Below, piece by piece: positions 6,545 to 17,978 of a DNA stretch of 55,750 nt. Each line of letters opens with the position of its first letter. The stretch's first letter is position 1. The stretch comes from Myxococcales bacterium (GTDB lineage Bacteria; Myxococcota; UBA727; VGSZ01). The notes under the pieces are model-generated. The model was not told where the DNA came from. It made no database searches and saw only the letters and a list, made by a program, of their open reading frames with translations. The stretch lies in the NCBI GenBank assembly GCA_023248635.1, contig JAHFED010000045.1:1-55750 (forward strand), written 5' to 3'. The position numbers and the translations under genes were made by a program.

Positions 6545-8101
6545 TCAGCGGGCGGCGCCGGCGGGCCGGGGTGTGCCGCTGCGTCTCTCCTTCACCTGGG
6601 CGCTCGAGATTTGGCCCCCGCTGTTTCCCCAGCTGTTGACGACGAAGGTGAGGAGGTTGGCGATTTCGTCGTCGTTGAGTTGGCTCATGGGCGGCATGAC
6701 GGAGTCGTAGGCGCCGCCGTTGACGCTGACCTTGCCGCTCAGCCCGTTCAAGAGCACGCCGATGGCGCGGCTGGGATCGGCATTGAGGAAGTCGCTGCCA
6801 GCCAGCGGTGGGAAGACGCCGGGCAGCCCTTTGCCCTCGCCGCCATGACAAGCGCTGCAGGTTCCGGCGAAGAGGGCTCTGCCAGCCTCGACCTGTTGCT
6901 CGCGCGTCAGGGTCCCGGCGCCGAGCGCGCTGCTCGCCCTTTGGATGGCCCCGGCGTCAGAGGCCGCTTTGTCGGCGAGATAGACGCTGTCGACCTCTTT
7001 GCCCGAATAGACGTCCTTGCGCTCCGCGCCGCTGACTTTGATCATGCCGACTGCACCCTTGTTGAAGGCGCGAAAAATGGAATGATCTACAAGGATATAG
7101 GTCCCAGGAACTTCGAGCTTGAAATCAACAATCGCACTACCCCCCGCAGGGACGAGCGTGGTCTGCACGTTCTCTTGGACATGGGTGCCGCCCTCGGTCC
7201 ACACATGGTCAAAGACTTCGCCGATGACGTGAAAGGACGAAACCAGGTTCGGGCCGCCGTTGCCGACGAAGAGGCGCACGCGCTCCCCCACCGCCGCTTT
7301 GAGCGCGTTGTTGTCGAGCAACGACCCCTCGGCCCCGTTGAAGAGGACATAGGTGGCGTTTTCTTCGATGGCCTTCTGCATGTCGAAGGGCTGGTGTCCC
7401 TTCTCGCGGTACTTTCCAACCGTGTAGAAATCACCCTGCATCACATAAAATTCCCTGTCGACTTTTGGTAGTCCTTCGGGGGGCTCCACCAAAATAAGCC
7501 CGTACATCCCGTTGGCCACGTGCATGCCAACGGGTGCCGTGGCGCAGTGGTAGACATAGAGGCCCTGGTTGAGCGCCTGGAAGGTGAACTGAGAGCCGTG
7601 ACCGGGGGCCGTGAACGTCGACGCCGCACCGCCCCCGGGGCCTGTGACCGCGTGCAGATCGATGTTGTGGGGCATTTTCGACGAGGGATGGTTCAAGAGC
7701 TTGAGCTCGACAGTGTCGCCTTGGCGAACCCGAATGAACTTGCCCGGCACCTTCCCGCCGAAGGTCCAAAAGCTGTAGCTGACGCCGTCAGAGATCGGCA
7801 GCTCGGCTTCGATGACTTCGATCTCGACCTTGACCTTCGCCGGAACCCGCCGGGTGATCGGCGGGGGCACCAAAGGCGCATCCGTCAAGATGGCGACCTC
7901 TTCGAGCTGGGGAGGGCCGAGCCCACCGGCGGCGGACCCACCGCTGTCGCGCACCGGGCCCGGATCTGGCGGCGAAAGCGTGGTCGCCGTCGTCGACGCC
8001 GGTGCCGGGCAGCCGACCGATGCAACAAGCAAGGACAACAAAAGGGTCCTGCGCGCCCCCACCCCAACCCGCGCCTGGGACTCATCATCGACAAACGTCA
8101 T
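6545..8101 (-). CDS. nirK: Copper nitrite reductase with C-terminal cytochrome c domain
   Basis: 518 residues, lipoprotein-like signal ending at Cys31. Two cupredoxin domains follow. Type 1 copper ligands are His145, Cys186, His194 and Met199; type 2 ligands are His150, His185 and His340; the catalytic Asp and His are Asp148 (HNIDLH) and His291. This is the full nitrite-reductase ligand set, distinguishing it from plain multicopper oxidases. After a linker rich in Ala and Gly a cytochrome c domain carries CSACH (415-419) and VMPPM as Met ligand. Such NirK-cytochrome fusions are known and reduce nitrite to NO with the heme as built-in electron entry. First gene of a minus-strand operon, divergent from the act cluster. 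Confidence 0.9.
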   Translation of the reverse strand: MTFVDDESQARVGVGARRTLLLSLLVASVGCPAPASTTATTLSPPDPGPVRDSGGSAAGGLGPPQLEEVAILTDAPLVPPPITRRVPAKVKVEIEVIEAELPISDGVSYSFWTFGGKVPGKFIRVRQGDTVELKLLNHPSSKMPHNIDLHAVTGPGGGAASTFTAPGHGSQFTFQALNQGLYVYHCATAPVGMHVANGMYGLILVEPPEGLPKVDREFYVMQGDFYTVGKYREKGHQPFDMQKAIEENATYVLFNGAEGSLLDNNALKAAVGERVRLFVGNGGPNLVSSFHVIGEVFDHVWTEGGTHVQENVQTTLVPAGGSAIVDFKLEVPGTYILVDHSIFRAFNKGAVGMIKVSGAERKDVYSGKEVDSVYLADKAASDAGAIQRASSALGAGTLTREQQVEAGRALFAGTCSACHGGEGKGLPGVFPPLAGSDFLNADPSRAIGVLLNGLSGKVSVNGGAYDSVMPPMSQLNDDEIANLLTFVVNSWGNSGGQISSAQVKERRSGTPRPAGAAR

Positions 8102-8697
8102 TTCGACCTCGCCGTCGACAAAGCACGCCGCGGACCAGCTTCCTCGTGGCGGCCAGAGCGCATCTCACCACCCCGCCGTGTGCCCGGCGCTGCGCCCTTG
8201 CGTCGAGGACGGCCCTCTCCCTTGACACCGCGCCTCTTGGTCTGGCCGACGAGGTGCGAGACTCGTTTCAGAGCCGAGTTGCTCACGGAGCTGGGCGAAA
8301 CCGCTCGGGGGTGTGCGCAAAGGCCCACTGGACCAGACGCAGGGCCGCCGCCGAAGCACGCTGCCGACGACGGCACCGGCCACGGAACAGCGAAGGTGCG
8401 ACCGAGCGGCCCTCGGGCGAGCGTGAAGGCCGCCGCGCAATCGTGCAAGCCGCGGCAGCCCGACGCAGACGACGTCTTCGGCGCCGCACCGGACCACCGC
8501 GTGGCAATTTGTCGCAACAAAAAAAAACCCAGCCCGATGCGGAATCGTCGTCGACAAACGCGGGAACGCTTCTGGCTTGTCCTGTCTCGCCCGCATTATG
8601 GGTTGTGGCGCAGCGGGGCTTCAGGTTACTTCCGGCGCGCCAGCGCCGGAAGCAATCAACGCTGCGGCGCCGTCAAGAGACCCTGTTGAGGTCAGCA
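8102..8697. other. Long divergent intergenic region between nirK and actA
   Basis: About 596 bp without a convincing gene on either strand. It must hold the promoters of both operons, but no clear -35/-10 pair or FNR-type box was seen. It contains a run of A near 8520, a stretch at 8284-8306 that resembles the core of the 66-bp repeat at 1-325 (GGAGCTGggCGAaACCGCTC), and the GCCA hairpin at 8629-8652. Confidence 0.5.
8629..8652. repeat. GCCA-tetraloop hairpin upstream of actA
   Basis: Stem CTTCCGGCGC, loop GCCA, stem GCGCCGGAAG: perfect 10-bp stem, ending 45 bp before the actA start. The stem sequence is unlike those at 2686-2777 but the loop is the same. Confidence 0.85.
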
Positions 8698-9429
8698 ATG
8701 GCTTTGATTTTCCCGAAGTGGACCAACGACATCCCGCGCATGGGCGCGCCCCTCATCGCGCTGCTCGGCGGGTTCACCGTCTTCGCGGTCTGGTACTGGA
8801 TGTCGCCCCTGCACACCGACGTCGGCTATGCCCCCCAACAGCCCATCCCCTACAGCCACAAGCTGCACGCGGGTGAGCTCGGTTTGGACTGCCGCTACTG
8901 CCACAACAACGTCGAGCGCAGCCCCAATGCGGGCGTGCCGCCGACGCAGACCTGCATGAACTGCCACAAGCAGGTCAAGGTTGGCTCCCCGCGCCTGCAG
9001 CTGCTGCGCGACAGCTGGGGCGACGGCACCCTGGCCAAAGACGGCGGCCCCATCCCCTGGAAGCGTGTCCACAAAGTTTCGGACTACGCCTACTTCACGC
9101 ACTCGGCCCACACAGCGATCGTGCACAAGGGCGTCGCCATCGGCTGCAAGACCTGCCACGGCCGCGTCGACGAGATGGTGGTCGTGCACCAGGTCGAGCC
9201 CCTCTCGATGAGCTGGTGCCTCGACTGTCACAACAATCCCGGGCCCAACCTCCGGCCCATCGCCGAGCTCACCAACATGACCTGGGAGCCCGATGCTGCC
9301 TGGCTGCAAAAGGCAGCAGAGATCGCCCTCGATCTCGAGCCGCCGGGAAACAAGCACGCCAGGACCACACTCCCCGATGGACAGGTCATCGTGCGCTCCA
9401 CCGCCGGTTGCACCGGTTGCCACCGCTGA
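8698..9429 (+). CDS. actA: Alternative complex III pentaheme cytochrome ActA
   Basis: 243 residues from the ATG at 8698; the frame stays open upstream but that part looks non-coding. One N-terminal membrane anchor (LIALLGGFTVFAVWYW) then five CxxCH sites: CRYCH, CMNCH, CKTCH, CLDCH and CTGCH, with distal His residues in PYSHKLHAG and FTHSAHTA. The pattern is that of ActA, the multiheme subunit that takes electrons from the iron-sulfur subunit of alternative complex III. First gene of actABCDEF. Confidence 0.93.
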   Translation: MALIFPKWTNDIPRMGAPLIALLGGFTVFAVWYWMSPLHTDVGYAPQQPIPYSHKLHAGELGLDCRYCHNNVERSPNAGVPPTQTCMNCHKQVKVGSPRLQLLRDSWGDGTLAKDGGPIPWKRVHKVSDYAYFTHSAHTAIVHKGVAIGCKTCHGRVDEMVVVHQVEPLSMSWCLDCHNNPGPNLRPIAELTNMTWEPDAAWLQKAAEIALDLEPPGNKHARTTLPDGQVIVRSTAGCTGCHR

Positions 9430-9482
9430 CGTCGTCGTCGCCTTCTTCGACCCTTTGAGACTGTTTCGAGCCTGAGGCACCC

Positions 9483-12400
9483 ATGTCCAAGCACGATCGC
9501 TTTGCCCCCTTCCGCGCCGCCTACCAGGCCGAGGCTTCGAAGCACGACGGTCCGAAGTACTGGCGCTCCCTCGAGCACAAAGCCCAGGGCGACGTAGACG
9601 GCGATGAGCTGGAGTTTCCCTCCGGCACCGCCGAGCTGCCCGAGCTCCAACGCCGTGAAGTGCTCAAGATCGCGGGGGCCTCCTTGGCTCTGGCCGGGCT
9701 CTCGACAGCCTGCGTGCGTCGGCCCGAAGAAGAAATTCTCCCCTACACCCACCAGCCCGAGGAAGTGATTCCGGGCATCGCCCTGCGCTACGCCAGCGCG
9801 CATCCGCGGGCCACCGGCGCTGTCGGCGTCGTCGTCACCGCCTACGAGGGCCGGCCGGTCAAGATCGAGGGCAATCCCCTGCACAAAAGCAGCGGCGGCG
9901 CCGCCGACATTTGGGCCCAGTCCGAAATTCTGCGCCTCTTCGATCCCGATCGTTCGCGTGCCCCCCGAAAGAACCTCGTCGCCGGCCACGTGGGCCACCA
10001 CGGCGAGGCCGCGACCTGGGCGGATTGGGACACCTTCCAAAAGGCCCACTTCGACGGCGTCGCGGGCAACGGCGGCAAAGGCCTGGCCTTCCTCGTCGAC
10101 GGCACCGACCGGCCCACGGTCTCGCGCTTGCTCGCGCAGGCCACGGCCAAGTGGACCAACGCCAAGGTCTACCGCTGGGACTCGGTCTCGGCAGATCGAT
10201 CGGAGCAGGGCGCCGCCGTCGTCTACGGACCTGGGGCGCGCGTTCACCACGATCTGACCAAGGCCTCGGTGGTGGTCGCTCTCGACAGCAATTTCCTGGT
10301 CGAAGGCGCCGACAGCCTCAAGATGGCCCGCGCTTTTGGCACCGGCCGCGAGGTCGTCGACAAGAACAACACCGGCGCCATGAACCGGCTCTACGTCGTC
10401 GAAGGCGTGTTCTCGTTGACCGGCGCCAACGCCGACCACCGCTTGCGCCTGGCCCCGAGCCTCATCCCCGCCTTCCTCGCCGCCGTCACCGCCGAGCTCG
10501 GCAAGCTCGGCATTGCCACGGGCGACCTGCCCACCGGCACAGCACCGGCGGGCAGCGAGGCTCTGGCCACCGCCATCGCCAAAGATCTCGCCGCCAACCG
10601 CGGCAAGGGCGTCGTCGTCGTCGGCGAACGCCAGCCCGCGGCCGTGCACGCCTTTGCCGCCGCACTCAACGCCGCCCTGGGTGCCGGTGAAAGCCAACTG
10701 CAGACGGTGACCACGTCGTCGGTTCCCCAGACCGCCCTTTCCCAATCGGTGCAGGACCTCGCGACGGCGCTCGCGGCCGGCGAGATCGAGACCCTGGTGG
10801 TCGTCGACGTCAACGTCGCCGCCACTGCGCCCGGCGCCCTCGAGATGGGCGCGCTGCTTGGAAAAGTGAAAACGCTGATCCACGCCGGTCACATCGCCGA
10901 CGAAACCGCTGCCAAGAGCCACTGGCACCTGCCGCTGGCCCACTGGCTCGAGAGCTGGGACGACGCCTGCGCCTTCGACGGCACCGCCGCCGTCGTGCAA
11001 CCGCTGATCGTGCCCATCTTTGGTGCCCGCTCGGTGGTTGCCCTGCTGGGGGCCATCGTGGCCGGCAAGGGTGACGACAAAGAGCTGGTCGAAGAGACCT
11101 GGGCCGCGGCCGGACTCACGGGCAAAGCGTGGCGACGGGCCCTGCACGACGGCGTCATCACCGCGCCTGCCAGCTCGGGGCGCTCGCCCGTCGCTCCCGG
11201 CACCGCTCCCCAAACCGCCGCCATCGCCGCCGCTGTCGCCGCTCTGCCGACGAACAAAGGCAGCATCGAGCTCGCGCTGACCTTCGGGCCCATCCTCGAC
11301 GGCCGCCTGGGCAACCTGCCGTGGAACCAAGAGCTCCCCGACTCGATGACCAAGCTCTGCTGGGACAACGCCCTCGTCATCTCGCCGGCGTTGGCCAAGG
11401 ACCTCGGCATCCGTAGCCGGGTCGATCGCAACAAGTACGACTCCGACGTCATCTCCATCGACGTCGACGGCCGCAAGATCGATGCGCCGACCTTCGTGCT
11501 GCCCGGTCTCGAAAAGAACACAGCCTTCTTGCACCTGGGCTACGGGCGCAGCGCGGGAACGGTGGCCACCAACGTCGGCGTCGACGGCTATGCCCTGGTT
11601 CCCAAAGACGGGGCCAAGCTGGTGTTTGCCAAGCTCACGCTCGCCGGCAGAAAGACCGAGCTGGCGTCGACGCAGGACCACTTCTCCCGGCCCGGCAACC
11701 CCTTCAACGACGTCAGCTTCGCCGAGGCTACGACCTACACCAAAGACGCCAGCGAGCGGGTCTTGGGCACGGCCTTCAACGGCCACAAAGAGCAATCGCC
11801 CGTGGTGCGGATGGGCAAGCTCACCCTCTACAAGGAAAAGGGCGGCGCCTTCGCCCACGAAGGCGACATCCCCGAAAACCTCGTCGCCCACGGCACGCCG
11901 GACAACCGGCCCAAGCGGCCCTACCAACCGCACCGCGACGTCAACTACGACGGCCAGCAGTGGGGCATGGTCATCGACCTCACCGCTTGCATCGGCTGCA
12001 ACGCCTGCGCGGTGGCCTGCCAAGCAGAGAACAACATCCCCTCGGTCGGGCGCAAGCAGGTGCTGCTGGGCCGCGAGATGCACTGGATGCGGATCGATCG
12101 CTACTTCCACGGTGATGTGGAAAATCCAGAATCGATGCATCAACCGATGAATTGTATGCACTGCGAAAATGCGCCCTGCGAGCCGGTCTGCCCGGTGGCT
12201 GCGACGGTCCACGACGAAGAAGGCATCAATTCGATGGCCTACAACCGCTGCATCGGCACGCGGTACTGCGCCAACAACTGCCCCTTCAAGGTGCGCCGCT
12301 TTAATTATCTCGACTTCACGGTCACCGGAAATGTGTATCGTGATCCCGAGCAGGTCAAGCGCGCGGACATCTACAAGCTGCAGCGCAATCCCAACGTCAC

Positions 12401-12716
12401 GGTGCGCTACCGCGGCGTGATGGAGAAATGCACCTACTGCACGCAGCGGGTCGAAGCCGCGAAGATTGCGTTCAAGGCCACGGGCGGCGACCGCAAGAGC
12501 CTCCCCGATGGCGCCGTGACGCCAGCCTGCGCGCAGACGTGCCCGACCAACGCCATCACCTTCGGCAACATCAACGACGACAGCTCTCGTGTGCACGCCT
12601 TGAAGAAGAGCGATCGCAACTACGAGCTGCTCGAAGAGCTGAACATCCGCCCGCGCACGACCTATCTGGCGCGCCTGAAGAACGACAACCCCGCGCTCTC
12701 GTCGAAGGAGGGCTGA
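9483..12716 (+). CDS. actB: Alternative complex III subunit ActB (molybdopterin-like plus Fe-S)
   Basis: 1077 residues. The N terminus carries a Tat-like signal ([17 protein letters not shown]) after a leader of about 56 residues, typical of ActB. Residues about 90-790 are a degenerate molybdopterin-oxidoreductase-like (B1) domain. The C-terminal B2 part is ferredoxin-like: [37 protein letters not shown] and CTYC with CAQTCP, ligands for several Fe-S clusters. In characterised complexes the molybdopterin domain has no cofactor and the clusters carry electrons between quinol and hemes. Periplasmic, membrane associated. A short run of A/T-ending codons occurs near 12116-12166. Confidence 0.95.
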   Translation: MSKHDRFAPFRAAYQAEASKHDGPKYWRSLEHKAQGDVDGDELEFPSGTAELPELQRREVLKIAGASLALAGLSTACVRRPEEEILPYTHQPEEVIPGIALRYASAHPRATGAVGVVVTAYEGRPVKIEGNPLHKSSGGAADIWAQSEILRLFDPDRSRAPRKNLVAGHVGHHGEAATWADWDTFQKAHFDGVAGNGGKGLAFLVDGTDRPTVSRLLAQATAKWTNAKVYRWDSVSADRSEQGAAVVYGPGARVHHDLTKASVVVALDSNFLVEGADSLKMARAFGTGREVVDKNNTGAMNRLYVVEGVFSLTGANADHRLRLAPSLIPAFLAAVTAELGKLGIATGDLPTGTAPAGSEALATAIAKDLAANRGKGVVVVGERQPAAVHAFAAALNAALGAGESQLQTVTTSSVPQTALSQSVQDLATALAAGEIETLVVVDVNVAATAPGALEMGALLGKVKTLIHAGHIADETAAKSHWHLPLAHWLESWDDACAFDGTAAVVQPLIVPIFGARSVVALLGAIVAGKGDDKELVEETWAAAGLTGKAWRRALHDGVITAPASSGRSPVAPGTAPQTAAIAAAVAALPTNKGSIELALTFGPILDGRLGNLPWNQELPDSMTKLCWDNALVISPALAKDLGIRSRVDRNKYDSDVISIDVDGRKIDAPTFVLPGLEKNTAFLHLGYGRSAGTVATNVGVDGYALVPKDGAKLVFAKLTLAGRKTELASTQDHFSRPGNPFNDVSFAEATTYTKDASERVLGTAFNGHKEQSPVVRMGKLTLYKEKGGAFAHEGDIPENLVAHGTPDNRPKRPYQPHRDVNYDGQQWGMVIDLTACIGCNACAVACQAENNIPSVGRKQVLLGREMHWMRIDRYFHGDVENPESMHQPMNCMHCENAPCEPVCPVAATVHDEEGINSMAYNRCIGTRYCANNCPFKVRRFNYLDFTVTGNVYRDPEQVKRADIYKLQRNPNVTVRYRGVMEKCTYCTQRVEAAKIAFKATGGDRKSLPDGAVTPACAQTCPTNAITFGNINDDSSRVHALKKSDRNYELLEELNIRPRTTYLARLKNDNPALSSKEG

Positions 12717-12720
12717 GCCC

Positions 12721-14193
<1,473 letters not shown>

Positions 14194-14195
14194 AC

Positions 14196-14741
14196 ATGGC
14201 CAGCACCAACGCTCCCAAGACCTGGGGTGTCCTCGCCCAATACGAGAACACCAAGATTCTCTACAACGCCTGCGAGCGGGTGAGAGACGCCGGCTACTCC
14301 CGCTGGGATGCCTGCACTCCCTTCGCGGTGCACGGCCTTGACAAGGCCATGGGCCTGCGGGCGTCGACCTTGCCCTGGTACGTGTTGCTCATCGGCATCG
14401 GCGGCAGTCTCTTTGGGCTGTGGTTCGAGATGTGGTCGATGGGATATGACTATCCCATCATCGTGCAGGGCAAGCCGCTCAACTCACTGCCAGCCTTTGT
14501 GCCTGTGTGGTACGAGATGACGGTGTTGTCGTCGTGTCTGACGGTCTTCTTTGGCAATTGGGTCCTCAACCGATTGCCCCAGTATTACCACCCCGCCTTC
14601 AAGTCGAAGGCCTTCGATCGCGTCACCGACGACAAGTTCTTCATCCTCATCGAGGCGGCGGACTCGCGTTTCGACCTCGTCAAGACCAAGGCGATGCTGA
14701 AGGACACCGGTGCATCCCACATTGAAGAGCTCGAGGACTGA
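14196..14741 (+). CDS. actD: Alternative complex III subunit ActD (DUF3341)
   Basis: 181 residues, two bases after the actC stop. The N-terminal soluble part (WGVLAQYENTKILYNACERVRDAGYSRWDACTPFAVHGLDKAM) is the conserved DUF3341 start, followed by two membrane helices (WYVLLIGIGGSLFGLWFE and MTVLSSCLTVFFGNWVLN). ActD is a structural membrane subunit without cofactor. Length and position fit the standard act order. Confidence 0.92.
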   Translation: MASTNAPKTWGVLAQYENTKILYNACERVRDAGYSRWDACTPFAVHGLDKAMGLRASTLPWYVLLIGIGGSLFGLWFEMWSMGYDYPIIVQGKPLNSLPAFVPVWYEMTVLSSCLTVFFGNWVLNRLPQYYHPAFKSKAFDRVTDDKFFILIEAADSRFDLVKTKAMLKDTGASHIEELED

Positions 14742-14744
14742 GAC

Positions 14745-15695
14745 ATGAAGAAGTCAGTCAACAGTCAACAGTCAACCGTCAGCGCGCTCCTTGCGCTGGG
14801 TCTTTGTGGCGTGCTCGTCGCCGGGGGCTGCCGCGGTTGGCAGTCCGAAGACCCGCCGGTGCACCTCAATTGGAACATGGACACCCAAGAGAAGGGCAAG
14901 GCCTACCGGCGCTCCACGCTCTTTTCCGACGGCCGCTACATGCGCACCCCGCCCGCGGGCACGGTCGCTCAGGGTTGGCTCAAAGACGACGACCACGCCG
15001 CTTTGGGGGTGGTGGAGCACAAGAACGAAGACGGCAGCGTCGTCGTCGTCCCCGCCACCTCCTTGCCCCCGGGTTTCGTCGGTGGTGATGCGGCCGTGCG
15101 GCGCGGACAACAGCGCTACGGCATCTACTGCTCCCCCTGTCACGGCATGGCCGGCGACGGCGGTGGCACCGTGGCTCCTCGCCTCACCGTGAAACCACCC
15201 AGCTTTCACGACGCCCGTCTGAAAGAGATGCCGGCGGGCAAGATCTATCAAGCCATTCTCAATGGTGTGAACGACGGAAACATGGGCTCCTATGCAGCAC
15301 AGATTTCTCAGGAGGATCGCTGGAACGTGATCCTCTATGTGCGCGCGCTGCAGAAGTCGAAGGATCCAAGCGTCACCATCGGCGGCACCAACGTCGTCGT
15401 CAACAGCTCCGATCCCCCGGAGAAAAAGGGCGAGGCTCTCTTCAAGGCCAAGGGTTGCAACGCTTGCCACAGCCTCGACGGCACGCGCATCGTGGGACCG
15501 AGCTTCCAGGCTTTGTTCGGCAAGACCGAAAAGACAGACAAAGGCGAGTTCGCCGTCGACGACGCCTTCTTGAAGGAGTCGATGCAGACCCCCACTGCGA
15601 AGATCACCGATGGCTTTCCCCCGGTCATGCCGGTCGTTGGCCTCTCTGACGACGACATCGCCAGCTTGATCGCCTTCATCAAGACCGTGAAGTGA
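14745..15695 (+). CDS. actE: Alternative complex III cytochrome ActE with two heme domains
   Basis: 316 residues; lipoprotein signal (LCGVLVAGGC). Two c-type heme motifs: CSPCH in YGIYCSPCHGMAGDGGG and CNACH in KAKGCNACHSLDGT. The first domain, with the preceding DPPVHLNWNMDTQEKGK and STLFSDGRYMRTPPAGTVAQG, is the usual monoheme ActE. The second domain adds about 110 residues, so the subunit looks like ActE fused to a second cytochrome c that could pass electrons to the downstream oxidase. Just after the start codon the DNA is a tandem AGTCAAC repeat (14756-14776), which forms the n-region of the signal. Confidence 0.9.
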   Translation: MKKSVNSQQSTVSALLALGLCGVLVAGGCRGWQSEDPPVHLNWNMDTQEKGKAYRRSTLFSDGRYMRTPPAGTVAQGWLKDDDHAALGVVEHKNEDGSVVVVPATSLPPGFVGGDAAVRRGQQRYGIYCSPCHGMAGDGGGTVAPRLTVKPPSFHDARLKEMPAGKIYQAILNGVNDGNMGSYAAQISQEDRWNVILYVRALQKSKDPSVTIGGTNVVVNSSDPPEKKGEALFKAKGCNACHSLDGTRIVGPSFQALFGKTEKTDKGEFAVDDAFLKESMQTPTAKITDGFPPVMPVVGLSDDDIASLIAFIKTVK

Positions 15696-15702
15696 GGAAC
15701 TC

Positions 15703-17004
15703 ATGAGCCACGACATCGAGAGACCCACAGACATCACGGTGCCGGCCACGAGCCTGTGGGCCAAGATGCCCCTCTTCGCCGGCGTCGCTGGCGTTGCGGG
15801 CACCGGCTTCACGGTGGCCATGATGTTTGGCGAGCACAAGGAGCGGGCCTTCTTCTCTTACCTCTTCGCCTTTGCCTTGGTGCTTTCCATCGTCTTGGGC
15901 GCCCTGGCCTTCGTGCTCATCCAGCACGCGACCCGCGCAGGATGGTCCGCGGTGGTCCGGCGCGTGGCCGAGACGGTGATGGCGACGGTGCCCCTCTTTG
16001 CGCTGCTCTTTTTGCCCATCGCCTTGCTCGGCTTTCACGACCTCTACCCGTGGAGCCACGAGACCGACAAGTTCCTCGAGGCCAAGCGTTGGTGGCTCGG
16101 CGGCGACATGGGCAACGGCTCGGGCTCCAAGTTCTACTTCCGCGCCGTGATCTTCTTCGGCATCTGGACGCTGCTGTCCCAGCTGCTTTACCGCTGGTCC
16201 CTCCAGCAGGACACGCTCGGTGACAACAAAGAAGCTCGCAACGCCATCACCCGCAAACTGTGGGTTCTGTCCGCCGGCGGCATTTTCCTTTACGCTTTGT
16301 CGCAGTCCTTTGCCGCCGTCGACTGGCTGATGTCCTTGCAACCGCACTGGTATTCCACCATGTACGGCGTCTACTTCTTCGCCGGCTCGATGATTGGTTT
16401 CTACGCCTTTCTCGCGCTGGTCTGCATGTCGCTGCAGAAGCACGGCATGATGGCGAAGGCGATCACCGCCGAGCACTACCACGACATCGGCAAGTTCTCC
16501 TTCGGACATACGATCTTTTGGGCCTATATCGCGTTTTGTCAGTTCATGCTGATTTGGTATGCGAATATTCCCGAGGAAACTGAATATTACATGATGAGAA
16601 TGGAGGGTGGCTGGAACCGGATTTCGCTGATCTTGCCCCTGGTGAATTTCTTCATTCCCTTCTTTGTGTTGTTGTCGCGCCACGCCAAGCGCAACCGCAC
16701 CGTCCTCATGGTCGCGTCGATCTATTTGCTCTTCGTCCACGCGCTCGACCTCTATTGGGCCGTGATGCCCAACGTCGGCGCGCACGGCGAGGAACCTGCT
16801 ACCGCGGCCGAAGGAGCCCGCCAGATTGGTGAGGCCGTCGCCGTCCATGGGCCCCACTTCAGCATCGCCCTCGTCGACGTCACCGCCTTGGTCGGCATCG
16901 GCGGCTTGTTCCTGGCGGCCTTCGCGTTCTTGCTGGCGCGCAACAAGGTCATTTGCATCGGTGATCCGCGGCTCGACGAGTCGCTGCGTCACGAGAACTA
17001 CTGA
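15703..17004 (+). CDS. actF: Alternative complex III membrane subunit ActF
   Basis: 433 residues, multi-spanning: MPLFAGVAGVAGTGFTVAMM, FSYLFAFALVLSIVLGALAFVLI, VPLFALLFLPIALLGF, then further helices including SFAAVDWLMSLQPHWYSTMYGVYFFAGSM written here in part as the conserved WLMSLQPHW segment typical of ActF. It is the second NrfD-like subunit of the complex, a candidate proton path. Starts seven bases after actE. A/T-ending codons cluster at 16501-16640. Confidence 0.92.
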   Translation: MSHDIERPTDITVPATSLWAKMPLFAGVAGVAGTGFTVAMMFGEHKERAFFSYLFAFALVLSIVLGALAFVLIQHATRAGWSAVVRRVAETVMATVPLFALLFLPIALLGFHDLYPWSHETDKFLEAKRWWLGGDMGNGSGSKFYFRAVIFFGIWTLLSQLLYRWSLQQDTLGDNKEARNAITRKLWVLSAGGIFLYALSQSFAAVDWLMSLQPHWYSTMYGVYFFAGSMIGFYAFLALVCMSLQKHGMMAKAITAEHYHDIGKFSFGHTIFWAYIAFCQFMLIWYANIPEETEYYMMRMEGGWNRISLILPLVNFFIPFFVLLSRHAKRNRTVLMVASIYLLFVHALDLYWAVMPNVGAHGEEPATAAEGARQIGEAVAVHGPHFSIALVDVTALVGIGGLFLAAFAFLLARNKVICIGDPRLDESLRHENY

Positions 17005-17047
17005 GGAGGACGCCGATGGACTCCAATGCTGCAAGCAGAGCTCCTCT

Positions 17048-17099
17048 CAGCCGCGCCAACGGCTGGCACACCCACATTTCAGGCGCGCCAGCGACTGAA
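17048..17099. repeat. Two GCCA-tetraloop hairpins between actF and the diheme cytochrome gene
   Basis: Hairpin 17048-17065: CAGCCG(C), loop GCCA, (A)CGGCTG. Hairpin 17078-17099: TTCAGGCGC, loop GCCA, GCGACTGAA with one G/A mismatch. They occupy the 182-bp gap and argue that the frame open across it is not coding. Confidence 0.75.
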
Positions 17100-17186
17100 G
17101 CAACGCACACTGTGGCCGCGACAAAGCGCCGCACGACGACCTCGTGGGGTTGCGTCGCAGGCGACAAGAGCGCAACGAGCGAGACG

Positions 17187-17927
17187 ATGACGACCCTCCC
17201 GAAGTGCCTCTCCTTCTTCGCCGTCGTCGTCGTGGTCGGGCTCTCTGCCTGCGTCGCCCCCACCGAGGCGTTGCCCAGCGCGGCCGCTCATTGGTCGCAG
17301 TGCACGCCCTGTCACGGTGCCAACGGCGAGGGCAACGTCGTTCAGCTGGCCCCCGCCATCGCTGGCCTGCCCGCCTGGTACGTCGACGCCCAGCTGCTGA
17401 AGTTCCGGGCCGGCGCCCGCGGCTCCCACTTCGACGACATCGCTGGACTGCGCATGCGTCCCATGGCTCTTTCGCTGCTGCGCGACGCTGACGTGAAAAA
17501 CATGGCCGAGTACGTGGCCCAGCTGCCGCCGGCGCCGTCGCCGCCTTCCCTTGCTGGCGACACCACAGCCGGCAAAGGGCTCTTTGCCACCTGCGCGGCG
17601 TGCCACGGTGCCGACGGCGGCGGCAATGAGCTGATGAACGCACCCCCCATCGCTGGGCGTGACGACTGGTATCTTTATGCCCAACTCCAGAAGTTCAAGT
17701 CGGGCGTGCGCGGCACCAACGCCAAAGACGCCACTGGACCTGCGATGCGGGCCATCGCCATGAGCCTGCCCGATGACAAGGCCCTGCACGACGTCGCCCG
17801 CTTCGTGGCCGAGCTGCCGCCGGCCAACAGCAGCAGCGCCAAGGTCCACGTCGACAAAGGCGCGCCCCCGGCGGACATCGAAGCGGCCATCAAAGCAATC
17901 GCGACCGAGTCTCAGCTTCCCCATTGA
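17187..17927 (+). CDS. Diheme cytochrome c (c4/c553-like)
   Basis: 246 residues from the ATG at 17187. The frame is open from 17016, but that part runs through intergenic hairpins. Signal with lipobox-like Cys (VVVVVGLSAC). Two similar cytochrome domains: CTPCHGANGEGN with LRMRPMALSL, and CAACHGADGGGN with PAMRAIAMSL; both give a CxxCH and a Met ligand. This is the layout of cytochrome c4. Its position between alternative complex III and the oxidase genes suggests it shuttles electrons between them. Confidence 0.85.
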   Translation: MTTLPKCLSFFAVVVVVGLSACVAPTEALPSAAAHWSQCTPCHGANGEGNVVQLAPAIAGLPAWYVDAQLLKFRAGARGSHFDDIAGLRMRPMALSLLRDADVKNMAEYVAQLPPAPSPPSLAGDTTAGKGLFATCAACHGADGGGNELMNAPPIAGRDDWYLYAQLQKFKSGVRGTNAKDATGPAMRAIAMSLPDDKALHDVARFVAELPPANSSSAKVHVDKGAPPADIEAAIKAIATESQLPH

Positions 17928-17978
17928 TGTAGAGAACCGACCCAGCATTCAACAGCGCAAGATGGTTGGAGAATCGAT

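Noticed and set aside
5771-7471. Plus-strand frame of 566 codons opposite nirK and the NirV-like gene
   Set aside because: Opposes genes with full copper ligand sets; no motif in this frame.
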